NCBI GenBank assembly: GCA_031772625.1
Contig: CM062808.1
Coordinates: 139,850,605 to 139,914,604 of the forward strand
Direction: 5' to 3'
From: Pinus tabuliformis
Lineage: Eukaryota > Streptophyta > Pinopsida > Pinales > Pinaceae
DNA: 64,000 nucleotides
The notes under the pieces are model-generated. The model ran no database searches. It saw nothing but the letters and a program-made list of their open reading frames with translations, and was not told where the DNA came from. The translations under genes and the position numbers were made by a program. This document shows positions 11,606-21,657 of the stretch, one piece after another. The first letter of the stretch is position 1. Each line of letters begins with the position of its first letter.

Positions 11606-12641
11606 TGTTTTGGAGAATTTGGTATCTATGGATAAATACTAATTCCCTAGATAAGTAGCTGTATCTAGAACAATGATTTAAAGTGTTTAGTCTTTTCCTA
11701 TAAGCAATAGATAAGATGAGAAGATGAGAAGACCTACTTGTATTTCCACTTTCCTCTTGACTCCCTTGAATCGATCCTATCCCCCCTTCCCATACTTAAT
11801 ACGCTTGAGAAATACCTGTAAACACAACATAAAACAAAGAATCGATCAAAGCACACGATCTACTAAATATAAGTGAAAGGAATCAAATACAATTCACACA
11901 TATAAGCATTATGAAACAATACAAACATATGGGAGAAAGGTTCAAACACTTTATTGAATAGAAGAAGGAATTACAACCTTTGGTGTCTGATTCAAATCCA
12001 TTCTTCCAGTTTGGATCCCATCTACATCACATCAAAAGCATGACAAACTTGTAGCATTATAATACTTGCTTCAAAGCCAAATCTCATAGCAACATTATCT
12101 CCTTACAACGCAACATAATCAGCCCTTGATCAATTGTATGAGTGGTTAATTTATAGGAAGGTGAAGGAGGTTTTGTCATAAATGGTGGCATTGAATGGCC
12201 TTCCATACTGAGAATTAGTTCCATGGAGGAAGGGATGAGAGGATGGGATGCACCTTAACTCATTCCTCATCCATTTTCGAGCTCATAGGAGTTGATAAGT
12301 CAGGGAACCTTCTAGATGACTCCAAAAGATAAGAATATTCCCCAAACCCTATGTGAATTTCGCTCAATATTGCCTAGCACAGGTGAAAGGAAGCCTAAGT
12401 GCTCTACAGAGCACCCTGGTAGTGGACTCAACTGCTCTGCAATGAACCTTTATAAGGGCTTACCTACACTGGTCCCTCTAGAGGCCATTTCTAGATGTCT
12501 TCAAGTCATGAAACTATCTGGGAAGGAGGCATTCAAAGGGGTGACTTGTTTAGGGCATGAAACAACTGAAATTAGGGTTTGCTGAGCCCTAAAACACTGA
12601 TCTGGATGATGGGATTGATGTGCCCAAATGGATCTGTAACA
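11606..12641 (-). repeat. RE4 3' LTR
   Basis: The 1036-bp LTR starts TGTTTTGGAG and ends GATCTGTAACA in plus-strand reading, giving TGTT...AACA ends. It is homologous to 29467-30430 in the same orientation and to the inverted RE2 LTR. A perfect short inverted repeat, gtgctctacagagcac, lies at 12399-12414. The 89-codon frame at 12316 is inside this LTR and is not a gene. Confidence 0.85.
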
Positions 12642-12655
12642 ACTGCCCCCTAAAT
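12642..12655 (-). other. RE4 polypurine tract
   Basis: On the minus strand atttagggggcagt directly precedes the 3' LTR, as in RE2 and RE3. It fixes the orientation of RE4. Confidence 0.75.
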
Positions 12656-14740
12656 CATGAAGTCGGAAAAATGCTAATGTCGAATGAAATGCTTTACGAT
12701 GTGATGAGGATGTATCAAAGTGGAAGGTGACCTGCATCAATTACAATAAATATATCATGATATTTGATTTTACATGAATCATTGAGGGAATGCATACCCA
12801 TTCTCGGCTTATAAACTTTCATCACATGTACATAAATAGTCATCTACAGATATAGACCCATGATTGGAATGACCATCAATGTAAAGCCATCATACATATG
12901 ATTTAGTACTCCTGAAATCGTGGCCCGGATGGATGAAACAAAATTTGGGGTCTTCTATCTCGTTTAATCATTCACTCAAGTATGAGTCTAACCATGTGAA
13001 TATGTGATCTGAAGTTGAACATGGGAAGACACCATCTGATTACCAACCAATGATGTAAGCTGTTAAGAGATGTGAGAGAAATCATCGATAATGATAATGA
13101 TCCTCAAGGTATTATAGTACATTCCGCATGGTGTGAATGGATGATTTGATGTCAAACACCATGCAAAGTATTTCGATTGAAGGCCATTGATGTATGCCTA
13201 TCGCCGGAAGCAAGAAACCTACCATTGATGCATGCAAGCCTCAAGGTATTGGAAGGGTGTTTCTAAGTCAACTTCTTGGATAATGTGCTGATGTCGAAAA
13301 GAAGCAAATCGTCACAGGAGGGCCTTGATGTATCCCACATCAATGACACGAAACTAGTGTAGTGATTTTAGAGATGAAATTTGACTGACGACACAAGGTG
13401 TAGGAATGATGGTCATGAAAATGAAGGTTTATGGTATTGCAAAGGATGGATTTTGACTGAATGAATTCTCTTGAACATGTTGGCGACACTAAAATGAATT
13501 GGTAGCATTGACCCAAAGCAAAGTGATGGATGGTATGATAGACCAATGGTGTGATAACCATCAATCTAATAACCCAACCCAGATAGTCACAGTGATGGAG
13601 TGAAAGTGTCATGTTCAAGAGCGACCTGCTACCATAAAGTGGTTTTGTCCTTAATCCAATTTTCCTAGTCATTGCTAACCAATACCTCTTTATTTTTATC
13701 AAGCTTGAGTAGGATAACATATGCCTTTTGTATAATTTCACCCTTCGGGTGAATCCATCGCTATTTGATGTTGTAACGAGTCTAGAGAAGGTGAAACTCG
13801 GTCTTGTCTAAATGGACAAGTTTGTTGTTATTTGATGTTTTAACGAGTTTAATGACAAAGATAACTTGATCCTTTTCATGTTTAAAGAGTTTGAAAAGGG
13901 ACAAAAAGAAAACTCCACAAGTTCTTTTTCATAAATTAATCTCTCAAGCCCAAAAAAGTGTAAAATAATACAAGAGAGATATCGTTTCCAATCCGTTAAC
14001 AAGCTAGAAAGGACAAGCACTCGGTAATATTTTCATGTTTAGAGAGTCTGAAAAGAGCTTAAAGAGGACTCCAAGGGGGTTCCTTTTTCATTTTTAACAG
14101 AGCTCGAAAAAGAGATAAAAGTGTGCTCTGTGGTCAAAGGTACAATTTACAATCGAGCACGTCGAATTCTGTAAGTCAATTGAAAAACCTACTCAAAAAA
14201 CCACCAAACGGATTAAAAATACTGTTTCATAGGAAAAAATAGGTAAATACTAATGTTTACTCGATTAATGAACATGAAATAAACATAAAACAACCTTTTA
14301 CCATGACAGATTTACCATTTGGAACTTACCATTAAATTTTTTGCTCTGAGCTAGTTTTTTACCTCGAGCTTCACCAGCTGATTGCGAGAGATTCTGCAGA
14401 CCATTTCTCGAGCTGTCCAGACTAGGTAGGAGCTAAACCTCTCTACTTTCATTTCAAGTCATTCTTTTGTCATTTCATGCAAGTTTTAGGGTTTTTTGGG
14501 GCCCCTAGAGTTTCATTTTTTTGCTCTGGGATCAGCGTAGGCTTTCACATCGAAAACTGCGCTGAAGAGCACCCAGATAAAAGCCTACATGCTCTGCAGT
14601 GCACTGTGTCTGTGCCTAGGCTGTGCTAGGTGAGTTTGCCAAGTTTACTTTAGTTATTTTCTCCAAATATTTCCTCTTTTTTGCATGGAAAGGATCCTAA
14701 TTAAGCTTATGATTGTGATTTATGCTTTCATTGGATCAAA
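12656..14740 (-). repeat. RE4 3' non-coding region with degenerate short repeats
   Basis: This is the inverted counterpart of RE2 5990-7646, including the ctcttttt-gactc arrays (13800-14110). Minus-strand frames at 13340-13741 and 13808-14020 match frames in RE2, but no domain is visible. The region is also the upstream flank of the antisense PMD-like ORF (start 14741) and so may hold its promoter. A gctctgcagtgcactgtgtc motif near 14591 recurs in the RE4 leader. Confidence 0.55.
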
Positions 14741-15984
14741 ATGTCGATTACATGGTGAGAAAGAGAGCACGAAGAACAAGACATTGTTGCCCTAAAAAAT
14801 CCGGGTACAGTTGAGGCCCTCAAAAATTGTGGGTTACTCAAATACTTCAAGTTGTCCGGAATGAGGCAACAAATAGAACTACTACAGTTCCTTGTTCATG
14901 CATGGGATCCGATAGATCAGAATTTTCACATTAGGGACAAGATGGTCCCTATTACCATTGATGATATTTACTTTCTTACCAGACTGTCGAGGCGAGGTGC
15001 CCCCATCTCACTTTCTGGATTTTCCCGTGGAGGTGAATCGATGAGAGATTATATTAGATAGTTTTTTCGGCTAGGTACACAACCTAGCAAGGATGGGAAA
15101 ATAAACATCAGGGATGTAGGTGATTTTCCTTTAAGAACTATCCTCTTCACAATCGAAAAATTGGCTGGCAGTGTGACACTACATCTAGCGAACAAATCTT
15201 ATATGCAATATGCATTGGAGTGTCTAGAGCCAAAAGTTTTCAACTGGTGTGAGGCTATGATTTCCTCACTGAAAGAACAATTGATCAAGGTAAAAAGTGG
15301 TAAGACGAATAATTTCCACTATGGTTCGATCTTAATTGCTTTTACCTTAGAGAGAATCCCATTGATGCAGCCACAACATGTATCACTAGGTGTAGTTGGT
15401 CCCAGAGATCTACGTATGCAGAGGTGGGTCGATTTGATGGCTTGACATGTAGGTCAGTCAATAATCATTTTTTCCACAACTATTTTCAGTTGGCTTGAGC
15501 GACAACATCTTGTTATTGAGGAGCATCCATACTCAAGGATGGATTTCCGTGGAGATCCAGATTTGATTCTACCAGTTGGAGCATAATGGGGTGCTATGGG
15601 TAAGTTGTTTGACCAAAAGTGTTTTTTATTTTTATTTTTCAAGTTTCTACATGTTTTTTGTGCTTTTAATGTTTCTAAGACTAAACTAAAATTACTCTTA
15701 TGCATGTAGATGTGGGTACTGTTTGACCTATGGGACACCAATAGGTTGTAGTTGGGCCAGCGCAGAGAAACTTTGGGAGAGAAGTTCTGTAGGACTTGGA
15801 TTTGGCCGAGACCTTACTAGAGTTGTAGGGTCACATAGAGGGATTAACCCTTGGTATTCCAGATGTCCGGATCGAGGAGTTACCTATGAGGATGCAGCGC
15901 CACACTATTGGTGTTCCTAGTCACTGGGCAAGGCTTTTGCGCATGATAGCACAGGCTGTGACTTGTTACCATGAGCACCACTAG
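14741..15984 (+). pseudogene. RE4 antisense PMD-like ORF, two exons
   Basis: The plus strand, antisense to RE4 pol, encodes LKNCGLLKYFKLSGMRQQIE, FLVHAWDPIDQNFHIRD, VPITIDDIYFLTRLSRRGAP, DFPLRTILFTIEKLAGSVTL, YALECLEPKVFNWCEAMISS and, after an intron, RMQRHTIGVPSHWARLLRMI. The VPIT-DIYFLTRL-RG phrase is like that of plant mobile domain (PMD, aminotransferase-like) proteins. The start at 14741 (MSITW) is chosen because similarity to the RE3 copy begins there. The last codons (CYHEHH) precede 15984, about 320 bp from the end of the convergent second RNase H. Antisense extra ORFs of this kind have been described in Tat elements. The copy is broken in a few places. The function is unknown. Confidence 0.65.
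15600..15709 (+). other. Candidate GT-AG intron in the RE4 antisense ORF
   Basis: The 110-bp stretch begins gtaagttg and ends catgtag, with a T-rich interior. It splits a codon after its first base (G / AT, Asp), followed by a GTGGGT context. The RE3 copy has a GT-AG stretch at exactly the same codon and phase (30478-30562, minus) with unrelated interior sequence, which strongly favours a true intron. Confidence 0.65.
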
Positions 15985-16307
15985 ATCTGCTTAGGATATT
16001 TTGCATGCATTTTGAGTTTTTTGGGTCAGATGACCAAGTGTTTCTTGGACACAAATTTTGTAAAAACTTTTAAAACACTTATCTATTTTACTTTCAGAGT
16101 TTTCTATGGTTATATGCAATCTTATTCAACCGATGATGTGAATTGAAAATATTACTTTTACATGTGTTGCAAATGTATATTTAACACATAATTCACTATA
16201 GAATCAGTTAATGTGTTAAGATTTATAGAAATATGTTGATATTGAATGTGTTCAAAACGTCTTTCCAAAATATGAACTCTAAGGAGCATACGAAAAATTG
16301 TTGGATT
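15985..16307. other. RE4 spacer between convergent ORFs
   Basis: About 320 bp of AT-rich sequence separate the 3' ends of the antisense PMD-like ORF and of the second RNase H. No feature is visible beyond a stretch of tandem-like atgtgtt words. Confidence 0.5.
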
Positions 16308-16583
16308 TCAGAGAGTATAAATGTTTGTTAGTTGTAGTACAATGAGTTGCAAGTCCAGCCTAACAATGATTCGGCAAATGCCAAGTGAAATGGCATCAGA
16401 GAGTAGTTCAATCAACGTACTATACTCAGTGATGTTGTTTGTCAATCGACCGATACAGATCCCTTTTAAACTCACTAACTCGCCACTTGGAGCGAAAATA
16501 ACCCATCCTACAGAAGACAAGTTCTGCGTACTACAACTAGCACCATCGGTGTAACCAATAAAAGGTTTCGAAGACTCCAACAT
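16308..16583 (-). pseudogene. RE4 second RNase H (aRNH)
   Basis: The 91-codon minus-strand frame reads PFIGYTDGASCSTQNLSSVG, WVIFAPSGELVSLKGICIGR, LTNNITEYSTLIELLSDAIS and IIVRLDLQLIVLQL. The DGAS, NNITEYS and RLDLQL blocks give the RNase H acidic residues. Its place downstream of integrase is diagnostic of the Tat lineage. It is closely similar to RE3 10780-11198. Confidence 0.75.
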
Positions 16584-16684
16584 CTACAACAAATGCAAAG
16601 TGAATTACTAACCAGATAAAAATCTCTAAAAGGTACACACACACACATGTAATAAAAGCATATATACATTGAGTTTTAATACAC

Positions 16685-17775
16685 TTAATCAAGCATAGTA
16701 ACATTTGAGGTACAACCCGTGTTTCGAGGCTGCAACAATGGAATCCCATCATAATCTACTAACTCGTAGGCACCTTTTTCCAGAACACGCTTGACAATAT
16801 ATTGGCCCATCCACATTGGTTTGAATTTTCCTGCTCCAAGTTTATCCGCTTCCTGGTGGTAAAGAAATGCCAGTTCTCCTTCTGAGAAGATACGAGGCTT
16901 GACATTTCTATCATATTGTGCCTTAATACGTTTCTTATGTGCTTCACTAGCCAATGCGACATCACAACAGGTTTCATCCAAATGGATTAATTCCAAGAAA
17001 CACACTTCTTCTTCAGAAATGTCAGGTAACAGGTCAATCGTGAGTTTGAGCAATAACATTTTGCATTGTATTAGTAAGATTACTTCCAAACCATACACCA
17101 ATTGAAAGGGTGTGTATCCAGTTTCATTTCTCACCAAGGTTCGATATGCCCACAAGGAAGAGTACAGGATTAAGTGCCAGTGTTCCTTATGAACCCCTAT
17201 CATTCTCTACAACATCTGCTTCAGGATTTTGTTGATAGCCTCAACTTGTCCATTCACTTGAGGTTAATAAGGGGTAGAAATATCATGTAACAGTCTTAAC
17301 TTAGAAGTCAACTCAACCATCATGTGATTGCGAAAATGCGAGCCATGATCTGTAACTATGGCTTGTGGTACACCAAACTGGGCAACGACATGGTTAAAAA
17401 AGAAAAGAGCAGTCGTTTCACCACTATTGTTCAATGTTGGCATCACCTTGGCCCATTTGGTAAAATAGTCAACGACGACTATAATATACCCATACCCCCC
17501 CGCCCGAGGTGGGGTTACATGTCATAAATTCAGTGCCCCATTTGGAATGGACTAATAGCAACGAATGGATGCAATGGTCCAGGTGGTAATCTGGTTTTTG
17601 GGTCATATATCTGGCATGTGTGATAGCTTCTGACAACAATAATACAATATTTGAATATAGTTGGCCAGAAGTAAATGACATAGAGAATTCTCTGCACAGT
17701 TGCATATCTTGATAAATGTCCACCACATGCACTTGAATGGCAATAATTCAATGCTTTCTCGGCTTCCTCATGCAT
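16685..17775 (-). pseudogene. RE4 integrase
   Basis: Minus-strand frames give EEAEKALNYCHSSACGGHLS (zinc-finger region), a core with VAQFGVPQAIVTDHGSHFRN, and a C-terminal part with IGVHKEHWHLILYSSLWAYR, GYTPFQLVYGLEVIL, LAFLYHQEADKLGAGKFKPM and WMGQYIVKRVLEKGAYELVD. These are the expected blocks of a gypsy integrase. No chromodomain follows, in agreement with a Tat rather than a chromovirus assignment. Confidence 0.8.
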
Positions 17776-18108
17776 GAGGCACCTTTGTAAAACCGTATCA
17801 ATACCACGACGGTAAAGAGTGTCGCCGATGATCAGATAATCTTTGGCTTAGTATCAAATACGTTGCTGTTGTGAGCGAGAGGTATCAGGGAAAAAAGTTT
17901 GGGTCTGGAGATAGATTAGTATATATCCATACCACGCGTCAATTGACGATATTAGAAACAGAGACTCATCCAAAATCGATGGTTCAGATGTTGAATCAAT
18001 GGAGGTCGAGGGAAGGTCGCAAAGTAACTCTGCGAAAACTAGAGATTTCTTTGATTTGGACTTGATGAATTCCAAATCAAATTCCTACAAAATGACTATC
18101 CATTTTGA
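17776..18108 (-). other. RE4 RNase H to integrase tether
   Basis: Minus-strand codons include SKKSLVFAELLCDLPSTSID and IDAWYGYILIYLQTQTF, matching the RE3 stretch near 9290-9440. This is the linker between RNase H and integrase and has no catalytic role of its own. Confidence 0.55.
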
Positions 18109-19250
18109 TTATTTTCCCCCCAGCAATTGACGTGACAAAATGTATGTCACAGGGTTCCAATCCGAAATGACAGTTATTTTCCATAGCAGGTTGTAATGCC
18201 AAAATATTTGAACAGTTTGCATAGCTTCGAAAGCTAGTTTTTCGACATAAGAGTACTTACTTTCTGTATCGTTGAGATTATGGCTCAAATAATAAATTAG
18301 ATGTTCAATCCCATTTTCTTCCTGGACTAAAACCATACCAATGGTTGTATCTGCAGTGGCGAGATATAGGTAATAGTCATTTTGATAATTTGGAGAGTAC
18401 ATTAATGAAGCTCTAATCAAGGTATCTTTAAGAGCATCAAAGGAAGCTTGTGCAACCTGATCCCAATGGAAGGGTATCTCCTTTTTCAAAAGATGTGTAA
18501 AACCTTTAGCCATCTCAGCGTAATTAGGAATGAACCTCCTTAGAAAGTTTGCCTTCCCTTGAAGTCTTTGTAACTGTAAAAGATTTGAAGGTGGAGGAAA
18601 ATCCAGAATTGCCTGAACCTTTAATGGATCGATTTGAATCCCCTCTCTAGACACTACAAATCCAAGAAATCTTCTAGAACCAACACAAAACACACATTTG
18701 TGTGGATTGGGTCGTATCTTGTAGTGTCGGCACCGTAAAAATATCGCTCTCAAATGTTGTGGGTGATTTGTCCGCTTTTGTGAATGAGCAAGTAAATCTT
18801 CAAGGTAAGGTTGAACAATGTGTTTGATGTCATGGAAGGCATAATTCATTGCCCTCTGAAATGTGGCCCCTACATTCTTCAAACCAAATGGGAGTTTCCT
18901 ATAGGCGAGTGTGCCCCATGGACAAATAAAAGCTATTTTAGATTGGTCCTGTGGGTGGATATTGATTTGATTGTAGCCAGAAAACCATCCATAAATGAGA
19001 ATATTTCGCATCTAGCACATTCGTCAATATTTTGGTCGATAAAAGGAGCAGGATAATTGTCCTTTGGACATGCCTAATTTACATCCCTATAATCTACACA
19101 CACTCGAATTGTTCCTTGTTTCTTCATGAAAGGAACAAGGCTAGAAACCCTGCCAGTAAGAGGTATAGGGTAAATGAAACCAGCCCACAATAGCTTTTCA
19201 ACTTCTACTTTAATTGCAGTGGCTTTCTTTGGATGAACGGGTCGAAGCCA
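18109..19250 (-). pseudogene. RE4 reverse transcriptase and RNase H
   Basis: A 300-codon minus-strand frame plus its upstream flank contain FSGYNQINIHPQDQSKIAFI, YRKLPFGLKNVGATFQRAMN, HKCVFCVGSRRFLGFVVSRE, LQGKANFLRRFIPNYAEMAK and YYLSHNLNDTESKYSYVEKL. These are the RT palm, thumb and RNase H blocks of Ty3/gypsy pol. Further upstream, WLRPVHPKKATAIKVEVEKL and an IRVCVDYRD block mark the RT start. This is the best preserved coding part of RE4. Confidence 0.85.
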
Positions 19251-19253
19251 CTG

Positions 19254-20690
19254 TCAAACTTGATTTACATCAGGGTACATTTTGATTTCATGTTCAACAA
19301 TACTAGAGTCAATGCTTAGCATCTCCTCATAAGACCATGCAAAGATATCTCCAAATTCATGAAAGAGAGTACGGTAACTATCGAGTTCTAATGGAGAACA
19401 AGATTTGTCGACATGAATGTTCTCTACAACATTAGGCTTGGTCAAAATATTGATTCAAATCGTTTCTTCAATATTTTACAGGTTTCGCTCAGATTCTACT
19501 GTGTCTATGAAAACTGAATTAGAAAGAAAATAAACAACTGAAGGGTGGTTTAGTTCATTTGAATAACCTTCTATGTCATCTGGAATATGGGAACGATGAT
19601 GATAATCTTCCCAAGGTTCTTCTCCTATCATTATTGATTGGATGATTCCTTCATCCGTAGAATGTATACGTGAGAAAGGATCCAAAGAAGTACCATATTC
19701 TAATGAATGGTCTACCCATACAATTGGTGAATGCGGATTTGGGTTTTCCGCACAAGCCTGAAAAATTGATTTCTATGCTAGTTCAATGGGGTTTAGCAGC
19801 ATTACCTCAATATTACTATCAACTTCAAACTTTTTGGTAATCCTCCTTAAATCATATGAGGTGGAGGAAATCATGTTGCAAGTCTCTACTCTTGCCACTT
19901 CTGCCAAATCAGATGGTGACGGTAGTGTAAAAGTACCCATTAGGGAAGGATATTTAAAGAGACCTACTCCAACACTTTGAAGTGACAGTAGGGGTCCGTG
20001 TACCAATGGAATGCTTCCCATAGCCTGTGAACTATTGGAAAATAAGGCAAGCTGATTGATGATTGTAATTCCACCCTTATGAGGGAATGCAATAATAGAA
20101 AAGCACGTGGACACCATAACAACCATAGAATATACCCATGGCCTTCCCAGTAAAATGTTGTAACAGAGGGGTCTGTCAACTACCTCAACTTCAACATTAA
20201 CTTTTTTCCCCCTAGTTTGATTTGCAGGTTACTCAAAATCCCACAAGGAGTATATGTTCATCCGTCAAAAGCTTTTAACATGGCTGGTGATCGTGACAAT
20301 GACCGTGAACCAAGTGTTTTCCAACAGCTCATTGACATAATGGAAGTAGGTGCCCCCTCATCAATAATAGTTCAGTGAACATTCTTATTGAGATATTTTA
20401 CTTGAATTAGGAAAGCTAACTGTGCCCGTAACTATGGTATATATCCCGCATGGTTAAAAACCACAAGATTGGAATCCATAGGGTCTATTCCGCCAATTGC
20501 TGACAATAAACCGTCCTTCTAGGAGGCACAGTTTTGTAACACCTCAAGTGTCGACATAGCAGAAGGTGATTGAGCAAGATCTTCCACTATGTTATAGTTC
20601 TGAGCTACTCGAGCCCGAGGGTTAAATGTCGATTTATGCACCACTGTTGCACTGAAAATTGTCACCTTGACATTCTGCTATCTATGTGAG
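19254..20690 (-). pseudogene. RE4 aspartic protease and linker to RT
   Basis: From about 20690 downward the minus strand gives VTIFSATVVHKSTFNPRARV, LAQSPSAMSTLEVLQN, LSAIGGIDP, then a DEGAP active-site-like block and VNVEVEVVDRPLCYNILLGR, followed by PWVYSMVVMVSTCF. The YNILLGRPW loop is usual for Tat-type proteases. The acidic linker 19254-19685 (EGIIQSIMIGEEPWEDYHHR, FGDIFAWSYEEML) joins protease to RT as in related elements. Confidence 0.7.
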
Positions 20691-20699
20691 TTCATTACC

Positions 20700-21655
20700 A
20701 CTCATACTTTCCTCCTCTGTGAGTCTAAAACATTGGTTCCTCATATCAAGTCTTGAAAATAAGAGAAAAGCTCTCAAAAGTTTTTAAAACTCTGGTTCCG
20801 CACTTTCTCTTTGTCTTACCTATGGTCCTGCACCTAATGGTCATGTCTCCGGTGCACCTGACTGCATTGTCTCTGTGTTAAAGGTGCGGACCCCTGTAAA
20901 AGTTAAAAAGGCGCAAGTATACTCTGAAAAAACTCACTTTCAGTTATTTCTAGAAGCTTCTGGAAGGAATCTTGAGGTGGAAAGTTCGCTCTTTTAAGGT
21001 TCATGTAACCCATACCTTAAGGAGCTAACCCCTTGATGTGAGGAGCTTATTCCTTTGAAGGAGGATTCTATCCCTTCATAGGTGGAGCTGTAATCTCCTC
21101 CTCTGCACTATAAAAAGAAGGATTGAGCTGGTTAACAGGTTGAAGTTAGAAGCTTAGTATTTTTTGAGGTAAAATGCTGTTGGAACTTAGTCTTCTTTAG
21201 TTGAGTTTTTATGAGGAGAGATTACATACCTCTATGTATCTCATTTGGAAGAGTGCAAGACTTGTCAAAGTAAAGGAAATTCTTGTTTCAAACCCTAGGA
21301 AGAACTTGTTCAACATCAAGGCTGAAAAGGTTGTAAAGTTCTTCTACTATTCAAAGTTAATACAAATATATTTGTTTTTCTCAATAAGCTGTTAATTCAT
21401 TGTTTATTTTATGGATTCCTTGATCACCATAATAGGCATGATTTATAATATTTGCTATGCAGGTGCTATTTAATGTTTGCTTGTTTGTGATTGTAGGTCT
21501 TCAAAGATAACTCTTTCGACCAACTGGAGGATAACTATTATGAACAAGCACTGGATCTTAACACCTTTGTAGTATTTACTTATAAATCACATATGTCTAG
21601 AGAAAGATAGGTTTGTTTGTCTGTTTGTTGCTAGACTATATTTTGATACTAGGGA
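20700..21655 (+). repeat. LTR-like non-coding block between RE4 gag and protease
   Basis: About 950 bp without coding signal interrupt the gag-protease order of RE4. On the plus strand the block has a TATA box (tataaaaag, 21109-21117), a promoter-like upstream part with repeated gtgcggacc/gttccgcac and ggagctaacccctt words, and a T-rich tail. That suggests a solo LTR of another element, inserted in plus orientation. I could not fix TG...CA ends or a target-site duplication, so it might instead be non-coding RE4 sequence. Confidence 0.35.
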
Positions 21656-21657
21656 GT

